From: Aquimonas sp002352135
GTDB taxonomy: Bacteria; Pseudomonadota; Gammaproteobacteria; Xanthomonadales; Xanthomonadaceae
DNA: 28,737 nucleotides
Assembly: GCA_035440755.1 (NCBI GenBank)
Contig: DAORND010000032.1
Coordinates: 1-28,737 of the forward strand
Direction of reading: 5' to 3'
In this document: one piece after another, positions 1 to 8,305 of the stretch
Layout: every line of letters begins with the position of its first letter
Numbering within the stretch: position 1 is the first letter of the stretch
Made by a program: the position numbers and the translations under genes
The notes under the pieces: model-generated
The model's database searches: none
The model's input: the letters and a program-made list of their open reading frames with translations, nothing else
What the model was told of the DNA's origin: nothing

Positions 1-37
1 GCGGCACAGGTTCTGCGAAGAGAGGGATACCGCCGAC

Positions 38-111
38 TGGAGCGGGTGAAGGGAATCGAACCCTCGTCGTAAGCTTGGGAAGCTTCTGCTCTACCATTGA
101 GCTACACCCGC
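38..111 (-). tRNA. tRNA-Gly (anticodon CCC)
   Basis: Read on the minus strand, this folds as a standard cloverleaf. The 7-bp acceptor stem is GCGGGTG/CACCCGC, the D-arm is GCTC/GAGC, the anticodon loop is TTCCCAA with CCC at positions 34-36, and the T-loop is TTCGATT. The 3' CCA is genome-encoded (38-40), with discriminator base T. It closely matches the layout of E. coli glyU. The outermost anticodon-stem pair (27-43) is a G/A mismatch and the first T-stem pair is G-T; neither should prevent folding. It reads the GGG glycine codon. It is divergent from thiS. Confidence 0.93.
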
Positions 112-117
112 CCCACC

Positions 118-146
118 AGAATAGTCGTAGCCCGTCGCGTGCGCAA
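118..146 (-). promoter_or_regulatory. Candidate promoter for tRNA-Gly
   Basis: On the minus strand, TTGCGC (141-146) and TATTCT (118-123) are separated by exactly 17 bases, and a GC-rich stretch runs into the tRNA 5' end at 111. The -35 box matches 3 of 6 consensus bases and the -10 box 4 of 6, so this is only a plausible site. It implies a very short 5' leader. Confidence 0.3.
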
Positions 147-179
147 CGCGGAGAGCGCGAAGGACAAGGATGAACACGC

Positions 180-380
180 ATGCAGATCATGCTCAACGGC
201 AAACCGCAGACGCTGGACGACACCAGCAGCATTGCTGATCTCCTCGCACAACTCGGCTGGGCCGAACGCCGCGTCGCGGTGGAAGTGAATGCGGAAATCG
301 TGCCTCGCGGACAGCACGCGGAACGACGACTGCAGGAAGGTGATCGCGTCGAGCTGGTCACCGCCTTGGGTGGCGGATAG
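180..380 (+). CDS. thiS: ThiS, sulfur carrier protein for thiazole synthesis
   Basis: This 66-residue ubiquitin-fold protein is the sulfur donor for the thiazole ring of thiamine. The sequence starts MQIMLNG, carries the ThiS-type segment with VAVEVN and IVPR, and ends in ALGGG. The family's C-terminal Gly-Gly is adenylated and converted to a thiocarboxylate, which delivers sulfur to ThiG. Length and ending are typical. An AAGGA ribosome site (166-170) lies 9 bases before the ATG. The partner thiG follows after 85 bases on the same strand, a common gammaproteobacterial pairing. The ThiF/MoeB-type adenylating enzyme is not in this window. No TPP riboswitch was recognised in the 68 bases between the tRNA and the start. 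Confidence 0.95.
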   Translation: MQIMLNGKPQTLDDTSSIADLLAQLGWAERRVAVEVNAEIVPRGQHAERRLQEGDRVELVTALGGG

Positions 381-465
381 GCACGCACAGACTCCCGACG
401 GTGACCGCTCGTTTTGGCGCATGATCGGGTGCGACGTTGCGACGAAATCGGGCGATAATTGGGCC

Positions 466-1257
466 ATGGACACGACCACTCCCGACCTGCTGCGTATCGG
501 CCAGCGCACTTTCCAATCCCGCCTGCTGACAGGCACCGGGAAATTCCGCGATTTCGAGGAAACCCGCTTGGCGACCGAAGCGGCGGGTGCCGAGATCGTC
601 ACTGTGGCGATCCGAAGGACGAATATCGGCCAGAACGCCGATGAGCCCAATCTGTTGGATGTACTGCCACCGGATCGCTACACGCTGCTGCCGAATACCG
701 CCGGTTGCTACAGCGCGGAAGACGCGGTGCGTACCTGTCGTTTGGCTCGTGAGTTGCTGGATGGGCACAACCTGGTGAAGCTCGAAGTGCTGGGCGATCA
801 GAAAACCCTGTTCCCGGATGTGCTGCAAACCCTGCGCGCTGCGGAGACCTTGGTGGCCGATGGTTTCGAGGTCATGGTCTACACCAGCGACGACCCGATT
901 GTCGCGCGGCAGTTGGAGCAGATCGGCTGTGTGGCGGTGATGCCCTTGGCCGCGCCCATTGGTTCGGGCTTGGGTATCCAGAACAAGTACAACCTGCTGG
1001 AAATCATCGATGCGGCCAAGGTTCCCATCATCGTCGATGCGGGTGTCGGCACCGCCTCGGACGCGGCCATTGCCATGGAACTGGGCTGCGACGGAGTGCT
1101 GATGAATACGGCGATTGCGGGCGCCAAGTCGCCGGTGATGATGGCCGCCGCGATGCGCAAGGCCGTCGAAGCCGGCCGTGAAGCCTTTCTGGCCGGTCGC
1201 ATTCCGCGCAAGCGTTATGCGAGTGCGTCTTCGCCCGTGGATGGACTGTTTTTTTGA
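466..1257 (+). CDS. thiG: ThiG, thiazole synthase
   Basis: ThiG condenses 1-deoxy-D-xylulose 5-phosphate, dehydroglycine and ThiS-thiocarboxylate sulfur into the thiazole phosphate of thiamine. The frame is open further upstream, but the ATG at 466 gives 263 residues, the normal family length, and places the usual LLTGTGKF motif at residues 20-27. Other family motifs are IRRTNIG (49-55), VKLEVLGD with the expected Schiff-base Lys105, VDAGVGT and the C-terminal GRIPRK. It lies directly after thiS. Its TGA stop shares one base with the ATG of trmB (TGATG), so the two are probably translationally coupled. Confidence 0.95.
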   Translation: MDTTTPDLLRIGQRTFQSRLLTGTGKFRDFEETRLATEAAGAEIVTVAIRRTNIGQNADEPNLLDVLPPDRYTLLPNTAGCYSAEDAVRTCRLARELLDGHNLVKLEVLGDQKTLFPDVLQTLRAAETLVADGFEVMVYTSDDPIVARQLEQIGCVAVMPLAAPIGSGLGIQNKYNLLEIIDAAKVPIIVDAGVGTASDAAIAMELGCDGVLMNTAIAGAKSPVMMAAAMRKAVEAGREAFLAGRIPRKRYASASSPVDGLFF

Positions 1258-1973
1258 TGACGTCTGAACCGGTTTCCGAGGCGGACCTCGCACCGCGCAC
1301 GCCACGCCCGATCCGCAGTTTTGTGCGTCGTCAAGGTCGATTGACCGAGGGCCAGCAGCGCGCGCTGGACTCGCAGTGGGATCGACTGGGTCTGGAATTG
1401 CTGGGACAGCAGCGCGACCTCAACGCCCTGTTTGGACGTGAGGCCGAACATGTGCTGGAAATTGGTACCGGCAACGGTGAAGCATTGGCATGGGCCGCCA
1501 TCCATGAACCCCATAGGGATTTCATCGGCATCGAGGTTCACCAGCCCGGCGTGGGTCGCCTGCTGGCCGGCTTGGCGGCTGCAGAGCGCGACAATGCGCG
1601 GGTATATTGCGCGGATGCCGTGGACGTTCTTACGCAGGATATTGCCGATCATGCCTTGGACGAGGTGCGGATCTACTTTCCCGACCCCTGGCACAAGAAG
1701 CGTCATCACAAACGTCGACTGATCCAACCCCTCTTCGTGGAGCTGCTCTGTCGCAAGCTGAAGCCCGGTGGGCTGCTGCATCTGGCGACCGACTGGGAGC
1801 CCTACGCCGAGCACATGTGGGATGTGCTGGAGGCGCAAGCTTTGCTTTCGAACATGAATGGACCGCGTGGATGGTCGCCGCGACCTGACTGGCGTCCCGA
1901 AACGCATTTCGAACGCCGCGGTCAACGTCTGGGTCACGGAGTGTGGGATTTGCTGTACCGTCGCAAGACCTAG
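1257..1973 (+). CDS. trmB: TrmB, tRNA (guanine-N7-)-methyltransferase
   Basis: TrmB is a class I SAM-dependent methyltransferase that makes m7G at position 46 of the tRNA variable loop. The 238-residue product shows the TrmB N-terminal signature SFVRRQGRLT, SAM motif I LEIGTGNGE (67-75), and the diagnostic IYFPDPWHKKRHHKRR block (139-154) with its substrate-binding Asp, Trp and Lys/Arg residues. The end, including THFERRGQRLGHGVWDL, also fits. A TTG lies one codon earlier, but the ATG overlapping the thiG stop is preferred. The thiS-thiG-trmB order is common in Pseudomonas- and Xanthomonas-like genomes and does not imply a shared pathway. Confidence 0.95.
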   Translation: MTSEPVSEADLAPRTPRPIRSFVRRQGRLTEGQQRALDSQWDRLGLELLGQQRDLNALFGREAEHVLEIGTGNGEALAWAAIHEPHRDFIGIEVHQPGVGRLLAGLAAAERDNARVYCADAVDVLTQDIADHALDEVRIYFPDPWHKKRHHKRRLIQPLFVELLCRKLKPGGLLHLATDWEPYAEHMWDVLEAQALLSNMNGPRGWSPRPDWRPETHFERRGQRLGHGVWDLLYRRKT

Positions 1974-2048
1974 GTTTCTTCCCGCGATGGCGGGCGTGAT
2001 TTCCCTTCTCAACGGCATTGGAGCTCGGCCACACGACGGCCACCGGAC

Positions 2049-3884
2049 ATGGAATTCGATACGCAGGTTTCCATTGATGTCTGGATCGTTACCGCCTTGG
2101 TGTTGTTCACCATGGTCATGTTCGTGTGGGAGCGGCTGCGCGCCGATGTCACGGCCTTGCTGGTCTTGGTGGTGCTTGGCCTGACCGGTGTCGTGCCGGT
2201 TGAGCACCTGTTTGACGGCTTTTCGGGCAACGCCGTGATGAGCGTGATTGCCACCATGATCCTCGGAGCAGGATTGGATCGGACCGGGCTGCTCAATCGC
2301 ATCGCGGTGGCCTTGCTGCGTGCGGCGAAAGGCTACGAGGAACGCTTGATCCTCTACACCAGCGCGGCGGCAGGCGCGGTTTCCTCGGTCATGCAGAATC
2401 CTTCGGTCACGGCGCTGTTCCTTCCGGTGGCGGCGCGGCTTTCATCGCGGACTGGCATCGGACTGGGGCGACTATTGCTTCCCATCGCGGCCTGCATCGT
2501 ACTGGGCGGCTCGCTGACGATGGTCGGCTCATCGCCGATGATCCTGCTCAACGACCTGCTGGTGGCCGCCAATCGCAATCTGCCGTCCGGTGTCGCCTCG
2601 CTCAAGCCACTCGGAATGTTCGCCCCACTGCCCTTTGGTCTGGCCCTGCTGGCCATGGGTTTGTTGCTGTTCCGGGTCTTCGGCAAGCGCTGGCTCGGTG
2701 AGTCGGACGACAAGGGCGTCGCGCCGTTTCGCACCGACAGTTACTTCGCCCGCACCTACGGCATCTCGGGTGACGTCTACGAACTCACGGTCACCGCCGA
2801 CAGTCCGCTGGTGGGCATGTCGATTGGCGAAGCGGAAGCACAACCCGGGACACCACTGATTCTCGCCTTGCGCACCGGCAATGAATCGCGACTCGCACCG
2901 CCCGCCGACGAGATGATCTGGGTCGGCAGCACACTCGGCGTGATGGGCGAACGCGAGGTCGTGCAGGGGTACGCCGACCGGATGAGCCTGCGTCTGCATG
3001 TCCGTATGCGCTACTTCAACGAGTTGTTCAATCCGAGCCGCGCTGGAATCTCCGAGGCCGTCGTGCCACCCAATTCGCGCTTCATCGGTCAGCTTCTCGG
3101 CGACCTTCGCTTGCGCAAGCAGCTTGGCATCAGCGTGCTGGCGGTATATCGCGGCAGCCAGGTGTTCCGCGAGGACTTGCGCAAGTTGAGCATTCGCGTG
3201 GGCGATCTGCTGGTGTTTCACAGCATCTGGAGCGATCTGGCGCAAGCGGCGGAAAAGCGCGATTTCGTCGTGGTCACCGACTATCCGAAAGACGAGCAGC
3301 GACCGCACAAGCTCTGGTACGCGCTGGGCGTGTTCGTTATTTCGCTGGGTCTGGCGCTGTCTCACGAAGTCGCGGTTCCCGTCGCACTGATGGCGGGCGT
3401 CGTAGGAATGCTGCTAACTGGCGTCCTCAACATGGACGAAGCCTATGCCGCCGTGAACTGGAAGACCGTGTTCGTGATGGCGTCGCTGATTCCGCTGGGC
3501 TGGGCGGTGGATTCCTCCGGCTTGGCCTCGGAAGTCGCCAACTGGCTGATGCGCGGTGGCAGCCATCTGCCGGTGTGGCTGCTGCAGACGGGCATCGCGC
3601 TGATCACTGTCGTGTTGGGGCTGGTGGTCAGCAATGTTGGCGCAACGGTGATCATGGTGCCGATTGCGATCAACATGGCGATTTCGGTCGGCGGTCATCC
3701 GGTCGCGTTTGCGATGGTGGTGGCGCTATCGGCCTCGAACAATTTCATCAACGCCAGCAATCCCGTGCTGTCGATGATCACCGGTCCTGCAGGCTATTCA
3801 CGACGCGACCTGCTACGCGCGGGGCTTCCAATGACCCTGGCTTACCTGCTGGTGGTGCAGATCATGGTCGCCCTGCTGTTCTGA
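2049..3884 (+). CDS. SLC13-family permease with two RCK_C (TrkA-C) domains
   Basis: This is an inner-membrane anion transporter of the SLC13/ArsB/CitT superfamily, 611 residues. A block of hydrophobic segments (about 10-215) is followed by a soluble insert (about 236-415) resembling two tandem RCK_C domains, with ELTVTADSPLVGMSIGEA and PNSRFIGQLLGDLRLR as characteristic starts. A second membrane block (about 425-611) carries the SNNFINASNPVL motif near residue 565, typical of the transport core. Relatives with this layout carry sulfate, dicarboxylates or other anions, and RCK_C inserts usually sense a small ligand. The substrate cannot be set from sequence. It may be transcribed with trmB (75-base gap). 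Its stop abuts the stop of the convergent gene at 3885 with no gap. Confidence 0.88.
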   Translation: MEFDTQVSIDVWIVTALVLFTMVMFVWERLRADVTALLVLVVLGLTGVVPVEHLFDGFSGNAVMSVIATMILGAGLDRTGLLNRIAVALLRAAKGYEERLILYTSAAAGAVSSVMQNPSVTALFLPVAARLSSRTGIGLGRLLLPIAACIVLGGSLTMVGSSPMILLNDLLVAANRNLPSGVASLKPLGMFAPLPFGLALLAMGLLLFRVFGKRWLGESDDKGVAPFRTDSYFARTYGISGDVYELTVTADSPLVGMSIGEAEAQPGTPLILALRTGNESRLAPPADEMIWVGSTLGVMGEREVVQGYADRMSLRLHVRMRYFNELFNPSRAGISEAVVPPNSRFIGQLLGDLRLRKQLGISVLAVYRGSQVFREDLRKLSIRVGDLLVFHSIWSDLAQAAEKRDFVVVTDYPKDEQRPHKLWYALGVFVISLGLALSHEVAVPVALMAGVVGMLLTGVLNMDEAYAAVNWKTVFVMASLIPLGWAVDSSGLASEVANWLMRGGSHLPVWLLQTGIALITVVLGLVVSNVGATVIMVPIAINMAISVGGHPVAFAMVVALSASNNFINASNPVLSMITGPAGYSRRDLLRAGLPMTLAYLLVVQIMVALLF

Positions 3885-4748
3885 TCAGCGTGGCAACAGC
3901 CACCAGCGGACGGCCAGCAACATCGACAAGCCACCACGCAGCATGATCGCCAGACGCCAGGCGAGCACTTTCCAAGCAGACCTTCCCGCTGCATCGAAAC
4001 GCTGGAAATAGCGCAGAAAACCACGCGTTTTCTGCCACTCCACCCAAACCGGGTTGCGTCGACTGGAAGTGCCCTTCAGATGCAGTGCCCGTGCCGCATG
4101 CTGGACGTAACAGGCATAACCCTGCTGGCGGAGACGGCGGCACAGATCGAGGTCTTCGAAATGCAGGCGATAGCCGGTATCAAAGCCGCCAAGCGCATGA
4201 AACACATCACGCCGCATCAGCATCAAGGCCCCGGACACGGCTTCCACCTGCTCCACACCGTTCGCCCCGGTCGTGGCCGGATGCAAGGTTTGGCGACCAT
4301 CACGTAGCGCCGACCACAAGCGTTCAGGCGTCGGGTCAAGCCGCCTCGCCTGCACCTGCGGACTGCCGTCGGCCTCAAGCAAGAAGCCACTCACCACGCC
4401 GACATTCGACTTCTGCTCGAAAACCTCAAGCATTGCCGTCAAGGCGCCATCGTGCAAAAAGCAATCCGGATTGACGAACAACAGGTACTCACTCAAAGCC
4501 GCGGCCGCGCCTTGATTGCAGGCGACAGCAAACCCGGGATTGTCGATATTGCATCGCAGTTCAATCCGGAGCTCGCCCAAGCGCGTGGGAACAATCGGCG
4601 ACGGCTGCGAGCCATTGTCCACGACGAAGATGTCTTTCAGCTCCGGCTGGCGCTCCAGCGCGTGCAGGGACTTCATCAGCACGCTATCGCTATGGTGCGT
4701 GACAACGATGGCGCTAACACAGCGTTCGGGCGCAGCATCCTTGCTCAT
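3885..4748 (-). CDS. Family 2 glycosyltransferase (WbbL/rhamnosyltransferase-like)
   Basis: This 287-residue GT-A fold enzyme probably adds a sugar to a surface polysaccharide at the cytoplasmic face of the inner membrane. Visible motifs are the Rossmann start VSAIVVTHHS (11-20), the nucleotide-binding VVDNGS (42-47), NPGFAVACNQG (70-80), the metal-binding NPD (93-95) and the catalytic FEDLDLC (197-203). This set is typical of rhamnosyltransferase-like GT2 enzymes, but the sugar is not predictable. The last 35 residues are basic and hydrophobic, suggesting membrane association. The ATG (4746-4748) overlaps the TGA of the preceding gene by 4 bases. It is the last gene of the polysaccharide operon. 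Confidence 0.88.
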   Translation of the reverse strand: MSKDAAPERCVSAIVVTHHSDSVLMKSLHALERQPELKDIFVVDNGSQPSPIVPTRLGELRIELRCNIDNPGFAVACNQGAAAALSEYLLFVNPDCFLHDGALTAMLEVFEQKSNVGVVSGFLLEADGSPQVQARRLDPTPERLWSALRDGRQTLHPATTGANGVEQVEAVSGALMLMRRDVFHALGGFDTGYRLHFEDLDLCRRLRQQGYACYVQHAARALHLKGTSSRRNPVWVEWQKTRGFLRYFQRFDAAGRSAWKVLAWRLAIMLRGGLSMLLAVRWWLLPR

Positions 4749-6574
4749 GGAATCAGGTGGTTGGCGCGCGCAGACTCGAACAGTGTCGGCCAGACGTGCA
4801 GCGCTGCGGCGTAGTCGCGCAGTTCGGTCTGAAACAAGCTGACCGTCGCGGATTCATCCTGGCTCGCAGGCCAGTCCGCGAAACACAACGGGGTCTCGGT
4901 GACCAGAGCTTTGGCATTGGCCTCGACCAATGCGCGCGCATCGGCAAGCCAGTAGACGGCTGCCTGTTTATCTTCGGCAATGGCCGACTGCAGACGCTGA
5001 ATTTCGTTTGCCCGCAGGCTGGCGGTGTATTCGACCAACCATGCCCTGCATCGCGTTGCCGACATCGCGGCGAAGTCCTGCAAGAGTGCCGCTGCACAGG
5101 TGAGTCGCTGAGTCGGCGTCTCTGCGCGGATCAGGTCTGCACGCTCACGCAACAGCGAGCTAAGCACACCCATGAACGCCGGTTGTCTGGCCTGCGCCGA
5201 AAAACCGCGACGATCACTATTGGTCTCTCTCCGATGTTCGATAGCCATGGGGAATTCCAGTTGCGAACCATCGGGGTAGAGGCAGTCCATCAAGCCGGAA
5301 AACACCGCGTCCTCACCTCGACCGCGCCTTGGCACTGCTGGAAAGAGCGAACCGGCATCGATACAGGTTGGTGTGACAGCGGCCACTGTCGCCAGACCTG
5401 CGCGAGCACTGCCTTGCCACACTTCAGGGCGACTCAGTCCGGCCAAATAGCTATCCCTCGATGTGCACCATCCCTCGCGTGCCAGCTTGGGCAGCGACAT
5501 CATCCAGTCGGAGCCACCGGAAGTCGTGTCGCCGCGATGCCCATTCAGCGTGCTGACGAGACGTTGCCCGGGCTTCAACAATGGCGACTGACTTGGTGCG
5601 AGTCCCGCCCACTGGCCCGCCTTGGGCGACCACGGTGAGCGTGTAAGCAGGTCTATCAAGGAACGCCCGCACCATTGCGTGTGCAGGGCGAGCGGGTCTT
5701 CTTCAACAGCCAAGCCGGCCGAGCTGGCTTCGCCAACAACGGCGAAAGTGCGCTCATCGCCCAATGCGACACCCATCTGGAAACCGCCGCTGCGCTGCGG
5801 GTGCCATCGGAAGTCGAGTATCTGGTCGTCGTCAAGCCAGATCGCCTGGGTGCCTGCAGAAAGCAGAGTCGCCCAATTCATGCTACGTCCGTAGTAGGCA
5901 CCCGCATCCTGCGGATCTGCACGGTCCCGCTGCAACAGACGCGACGCGTGATGGCGCTCCTGCTGACTCAGATCGCCCGACAGACGTTGCCAGTACGTCT
6001 CAAGGTCGGCGCGTGTGATCGAGCGGGCTTCACACGTACTGGCTTCGGCAAAATGCCGCACGCGTTCCGCATTGCTCGCCACCACTCGCGCATCATCGGA
6101 ATCATCCAGAATCCAATATCGACGGCGAGCGAGCCAACGTCGCTCGTATTGCAGTGCCGAGGCCAAACAGCGCTGCAGCGCGCCGGGTCTGTTGCAGGTC
6201 CGAACGATCACTGCGCCCGGCGCCGACGGTCCCGCTACGGCAACGCTTCCGAGCTGGCGGACATACTCGCTGGCTTCAATCAACACGCCCCGATTGGCCA
6301 AGGATTCCAGCACCTTGCGCACAGCGCCTTGTTGGCCGCGCAGAGGTTCGATGTGCTGGCAAACCCCGGCGACGTGCTGATCCAGCGACTGGAACGCCCG
6401 GCACAGATCCAGCGCTTGCAGAACCTGAAGCGTCATCACGTGTGCGCGGCCAGTAAAGGACTCGCGGAACAGGGCCTCCTCATTTCCCAGCGCAAGCGCT
6501 TCGCCAGGCACCGTCGCGAACAAACGCGAATCAACAACCGAGACGGCCGAGTTCCAGTTCAACCCGTAGTTCAT
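4745..6574 (-). CDS. Large GT-A-type glycosyltransferase with N-terminal PqqD-like region
   Basis: This 609-residue protein has no confidently known family role. Residues 15-105 look like a small helical/winged-helix domain of the PqqD type (VDSRLFATVPG, then HVMTLQVLQALDLCR and a C-terminal VLESLANRGVLIE). Residues 120-430 have the hallmarks of a GT-A glycosyltransferase: AVIVRTCNRP (121-130), WILDDSDD (154-161), a DxD-like WLDDDQ (246-251) and a GED catalytic-type motif GRGEDAVF (418-425). About 180 mostly helical residues follow. There is no signal peptide or membrane segment, so it should be cytoplasmic. It is linked by 4-base overlaps to the methyltransferase gene before it and the glycosyltransferase gene after it, so a role in the same polysaccharide is likely. 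Donor and acceptor are unknown. Confidence 0.72.
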   Translation of the reverse strand: MNYGLNWNSAVSVVDSRLFATVPGEALALGNEEALFRESFTGRAHVMTLQVLQALDLCRAFQSLDQHVAGVCQHIEPLRGQQGAVRKVLESLANRGVLIEASEYVRQLGSVAVAGPSAPGAVIVRTCNRPGALQRCLASALQYERRWLARRRYWILDDSDDARVVASNAERVRHFAEASTCEARSITRADLETYWQRLSGDLSQQERHHASRLLQRDRADPQDAGAYYGRSMNWATLLSAGTQAIWLDDDQILDFRWHPQRSGGFQMGVALGDERTFAVVGEASSAGLAVEEDPLALHTQWCGRSLIDLLTRSPWSPKAGQWAGLAPSQSPLLKPGQRLVSTLNGHRGDTTSGGSDWMMSLPKLAREGWCTSRDSYLAGLSRPEVWQGSARAGLATVAAVTPTCIDAGSLFPAVPRRGRGEDAVFSGLMDCLYPDGSQLEFPMAIEHRRETNSDRRGFSAQARQPAFMGVLSSLLRERADLIRAETPTQRLTCAAALLQDFAAMSATRCRAWLVEYTASLRANEIQRLQSAIAEDKQAAVYWLADARALVEANAKALVTETPLCFADWPASQDESATVSLFQTELRDYAAALHVWPTLFESARANHLIP

Positions 6575-7437
6575 GGCGCAGACTCCAAAGCACGAAGACG
6601 GCTCAGTGCGGCATCGAGCTCTGCTTCCAGTTGCTGGATACGCGTGCCAGCGCTCATATTCTTGCGGATTTCGTGGTAGTAGTGGGCGTACACCGACTCA
6701 GCCTGATCACCAAACATCGACAGCGCAGGAAGTCGCGGCAGCGGATCATTGCTGCAGGCGGCGATGTAGTACAGCGGCGCATAGTCAAATCCCTGCGTCA
6801 CTCGCGTCTGCGCATCCAGTGTCAGCGCCATGAAGCTGTCGCGCCCGCCATCCAGTGACCAGAGCAGGGATTGAAAGGCAAGTTTGTGCGCATACAGGCG
6901 AACCTCGCGGAACTCCGTCGCCAACATCGCCTCGAATTCGGGGCGATACAGCTCCCGCACGTGGTGTTCATTTTTGAACCCGGGCACATCCGAGTAGTTG
7001 TGCCGATCCGGGGTCGATACCAGCAGCACGCCGCCCGGTGCCAGCAGTCGGCGAAATCCAGCGAGCATGGCTTCCTGCGCCTGAAGATGTTCGAGTGTCT
7101 CGAAGCTGCAGATCAAATCAAAGCTGGCCGATGGCAACGCATCCAGAGCGGCGACATCAGCCTGCCGGAACGACAAGTTCTCCTGTTGCGCGGCATATCG
7201 TTTGTTCGCATGGCTGATCGCTTCGATGCTGATATCGACTCCCAGCACGTGTCGAGCGCATCTGGCCAGTAGAGCACTACCGTAGCCTTCACCGCACGCG
7301 GCATCCAACACACGCTTGCCTTCAGCCAGGGACAAGGCGAAGGCGTAACGATGGTAATGCTCGTACCAGATTTCGCGAACGCATTCGGGCGTAAAGCGCT
7401 CGCCGGTAAACTCAAGCGCGGAAGAGGCATCTGTCAT
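6571..7437 (-). CDS. Class I SAM-dependent methyltransferase (polysaccharide locus)
   Basis: The product has 288 residues from the ATG at 7437. It opens with EFTGERFTPE (9-18), a signature seen in methyltransferases of O-antigen and capsule loci, followed by SAM motif I VLDAACGEGYGS (43-54), motif II GVDIS, and a motif near DLICSFETLEHL. The last 25 residues (RIQQLEAELDAALSRLRALE) form a short coiled coil. An in-frame GTG at 7488 would add 17 residues and overlap the preceding gene. Neither start has a strong ribosome site, and ATG is chosen because the signature follows it. It probably methylates a sugar or phosphate of the exported glycan. Its stop overlaps the next start by 4 bases (6571-6574). 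Confidence 0.83.
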   Translation of the reverse strand: MTDASSALEFTGERFTPECVREIWYEHYHRYAFALSLAEGKRVLDAACGEGYGSALLARCARHVLGVDISIEAISHANKRYAAQQENLSFRQADVAALDALPSASFDLICSFETLEHLQAQEAMLAGFRRLLAPGGVLLVSTPDRHNYSDVPGFKNEHHVRELYRPEFEAMLATEFREVRLYAHKLAFQSLLWSLDGGRDSFMALTLDAQTRVTQGFDYAPLYYIAACSNDPLPRLPALSMFGDQAESVYAHYYHEIRKNMSAGTRIQQLEAELDAALSRLRALESAP

Positions 7438-7471
7438 TCGGCCATGCTCTGCTGAGGAATGAGGCGCCCGC

Positions 7472-8305
7472 TCAGCTGACGCGCCCACTCAACTGGTGAT
7501 AGCGAGCAACGATGGCTTCTCGCCTGGCTCGCAAGGGATCGGCCATGATGAACTCGGCCACCCGCCGATTGTAGTCGGGATAGCGTGCAAGCAGCCGTGC
7601 GAGGTTCTCGCCACCGGGCACCAAGCCTTCCGCAGCAAAGGTCACACCGCCCTCGTGTGCAACAAACGCGTTGTCGCACAAGACGTTGCGCCACCCATGC
7701 CCGGCAGCGCGTAGACAAAAATCGTTTTCCTCGCCGTAGCCTCGCCCAAAGGTTGCTTGATCAAAATCGCCAACCTCGTCCCAAGCAGCGCGGCGGATCG
7801 CCATGCAAAACCCGACTCCGGTCGGCAGATCCGGATAACACGGTGGTCCAGCCTGCAATGCTGCCTCGGCCCAAGTAGCCGCATCCGAAGGAAGCACGTT
7901 CGAACGACAGAAGTCTGGGATCGAACAGATCTCCGCGTTGTTGGACCATGGAGTTGCGGTCGCAATGCGCGGATCACTAGCGAAAGCCTCCTCCAGGCGC
8001 TCCAACCACCCTGGTGTCACCACCGTATCGCTGTTCAACAGAACGACATCGCCCCAAGTATCAGCCATCGCAAGATTGACGTTCCCGACGAAACCAAGAT
8101 TAACGTCACGACGAACAGACTGAAATCTTTCGCCCAACGCTCCCCGTAGTTTGACGATAAGGCCATCAAACGGATCAGCGGGACTCGCGTCGTCGGCGAG
8201 CAACACAGTGTGGGCCGGCCCCGAGTTAGCAATGACGGAGAGCAGACATCTCTCCAATGTTCGGACAGCACCAAATGCAGGGACGATCACCGTAAAACCG
8301 CTCAT
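7472..8305 (-). CDS. Family 2 glycosyltransferase
   Basis: This 277-residue GT-A enzyme has FTVIVPAFG at its start, DDAS (38-41) for nucleotide binding, NLGFVGNVN (69-77), the NSD metal site (91-93), a GVGFCMAIRR acceptor loop and the catalytic GEEND (191-195), followed by HEGG. All core GT2 motifs are intact. The frame extends 8 codons further upstream, but the ATG at 8305 overlaps the wzt stop by 4 bases (ATGA), as at other junctions in this operon, and the protein then begins right before its first strand. It probably acts in the cytoplasm on a lipid-linked glycan. The linkage and sugar cannot be predicted. Confidence 0.88.
   Translation of the reverse strand: MSGFTVIVPAFGAVRTLERCLLSVIANSGPAHTVLLADDASPADPFDGLIVKLRGALGERFQSVRRDVNLGFVGNVNLAMADTWGDVVLLNSDTVVTPGWLERLEEAFASDPRIATATPWSNNAEICSIPDFCRSNVLPSDAATWAEAALQAGPPCYPDLPTGVGFCMAIRRAAWDEVGDFDQATFGRGYGEENDFCLRAAGHGWRNVLCDNAFVAHEGGVTFAAEGLVPGGENLARLLARYPDYNRRVAEFIMADPLRARREAIVARYHQLSGRVS

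Noticed and set aside
358..2207. Long minus-strand frames opposite thiG and trmB.
   Set aside because: They overlap genes with clear family motifs. Composition is that of a high-GC antisense shadow.
2529..3365. Minus-strand frame of 278 codons opposite the SLC13 permease.
   Set aside because: His/Gln/Arg-rich antisense frame within a well-supported transporter gene.
3880..3889. Palindrome across the convergent stop codons (CTGATCAG).
   Set aside because: Too short to be a bidirectional terminator. It follows from two TGA stops facing each other with no gap.
4757..6679. Plus-strand frames of about 290-330 codons opposite the 609-residue protein gene.
   Set aside because: No motif and no ribosome site. 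The minus strand has glycosyltransferase motifs and overlapping operon junctions.
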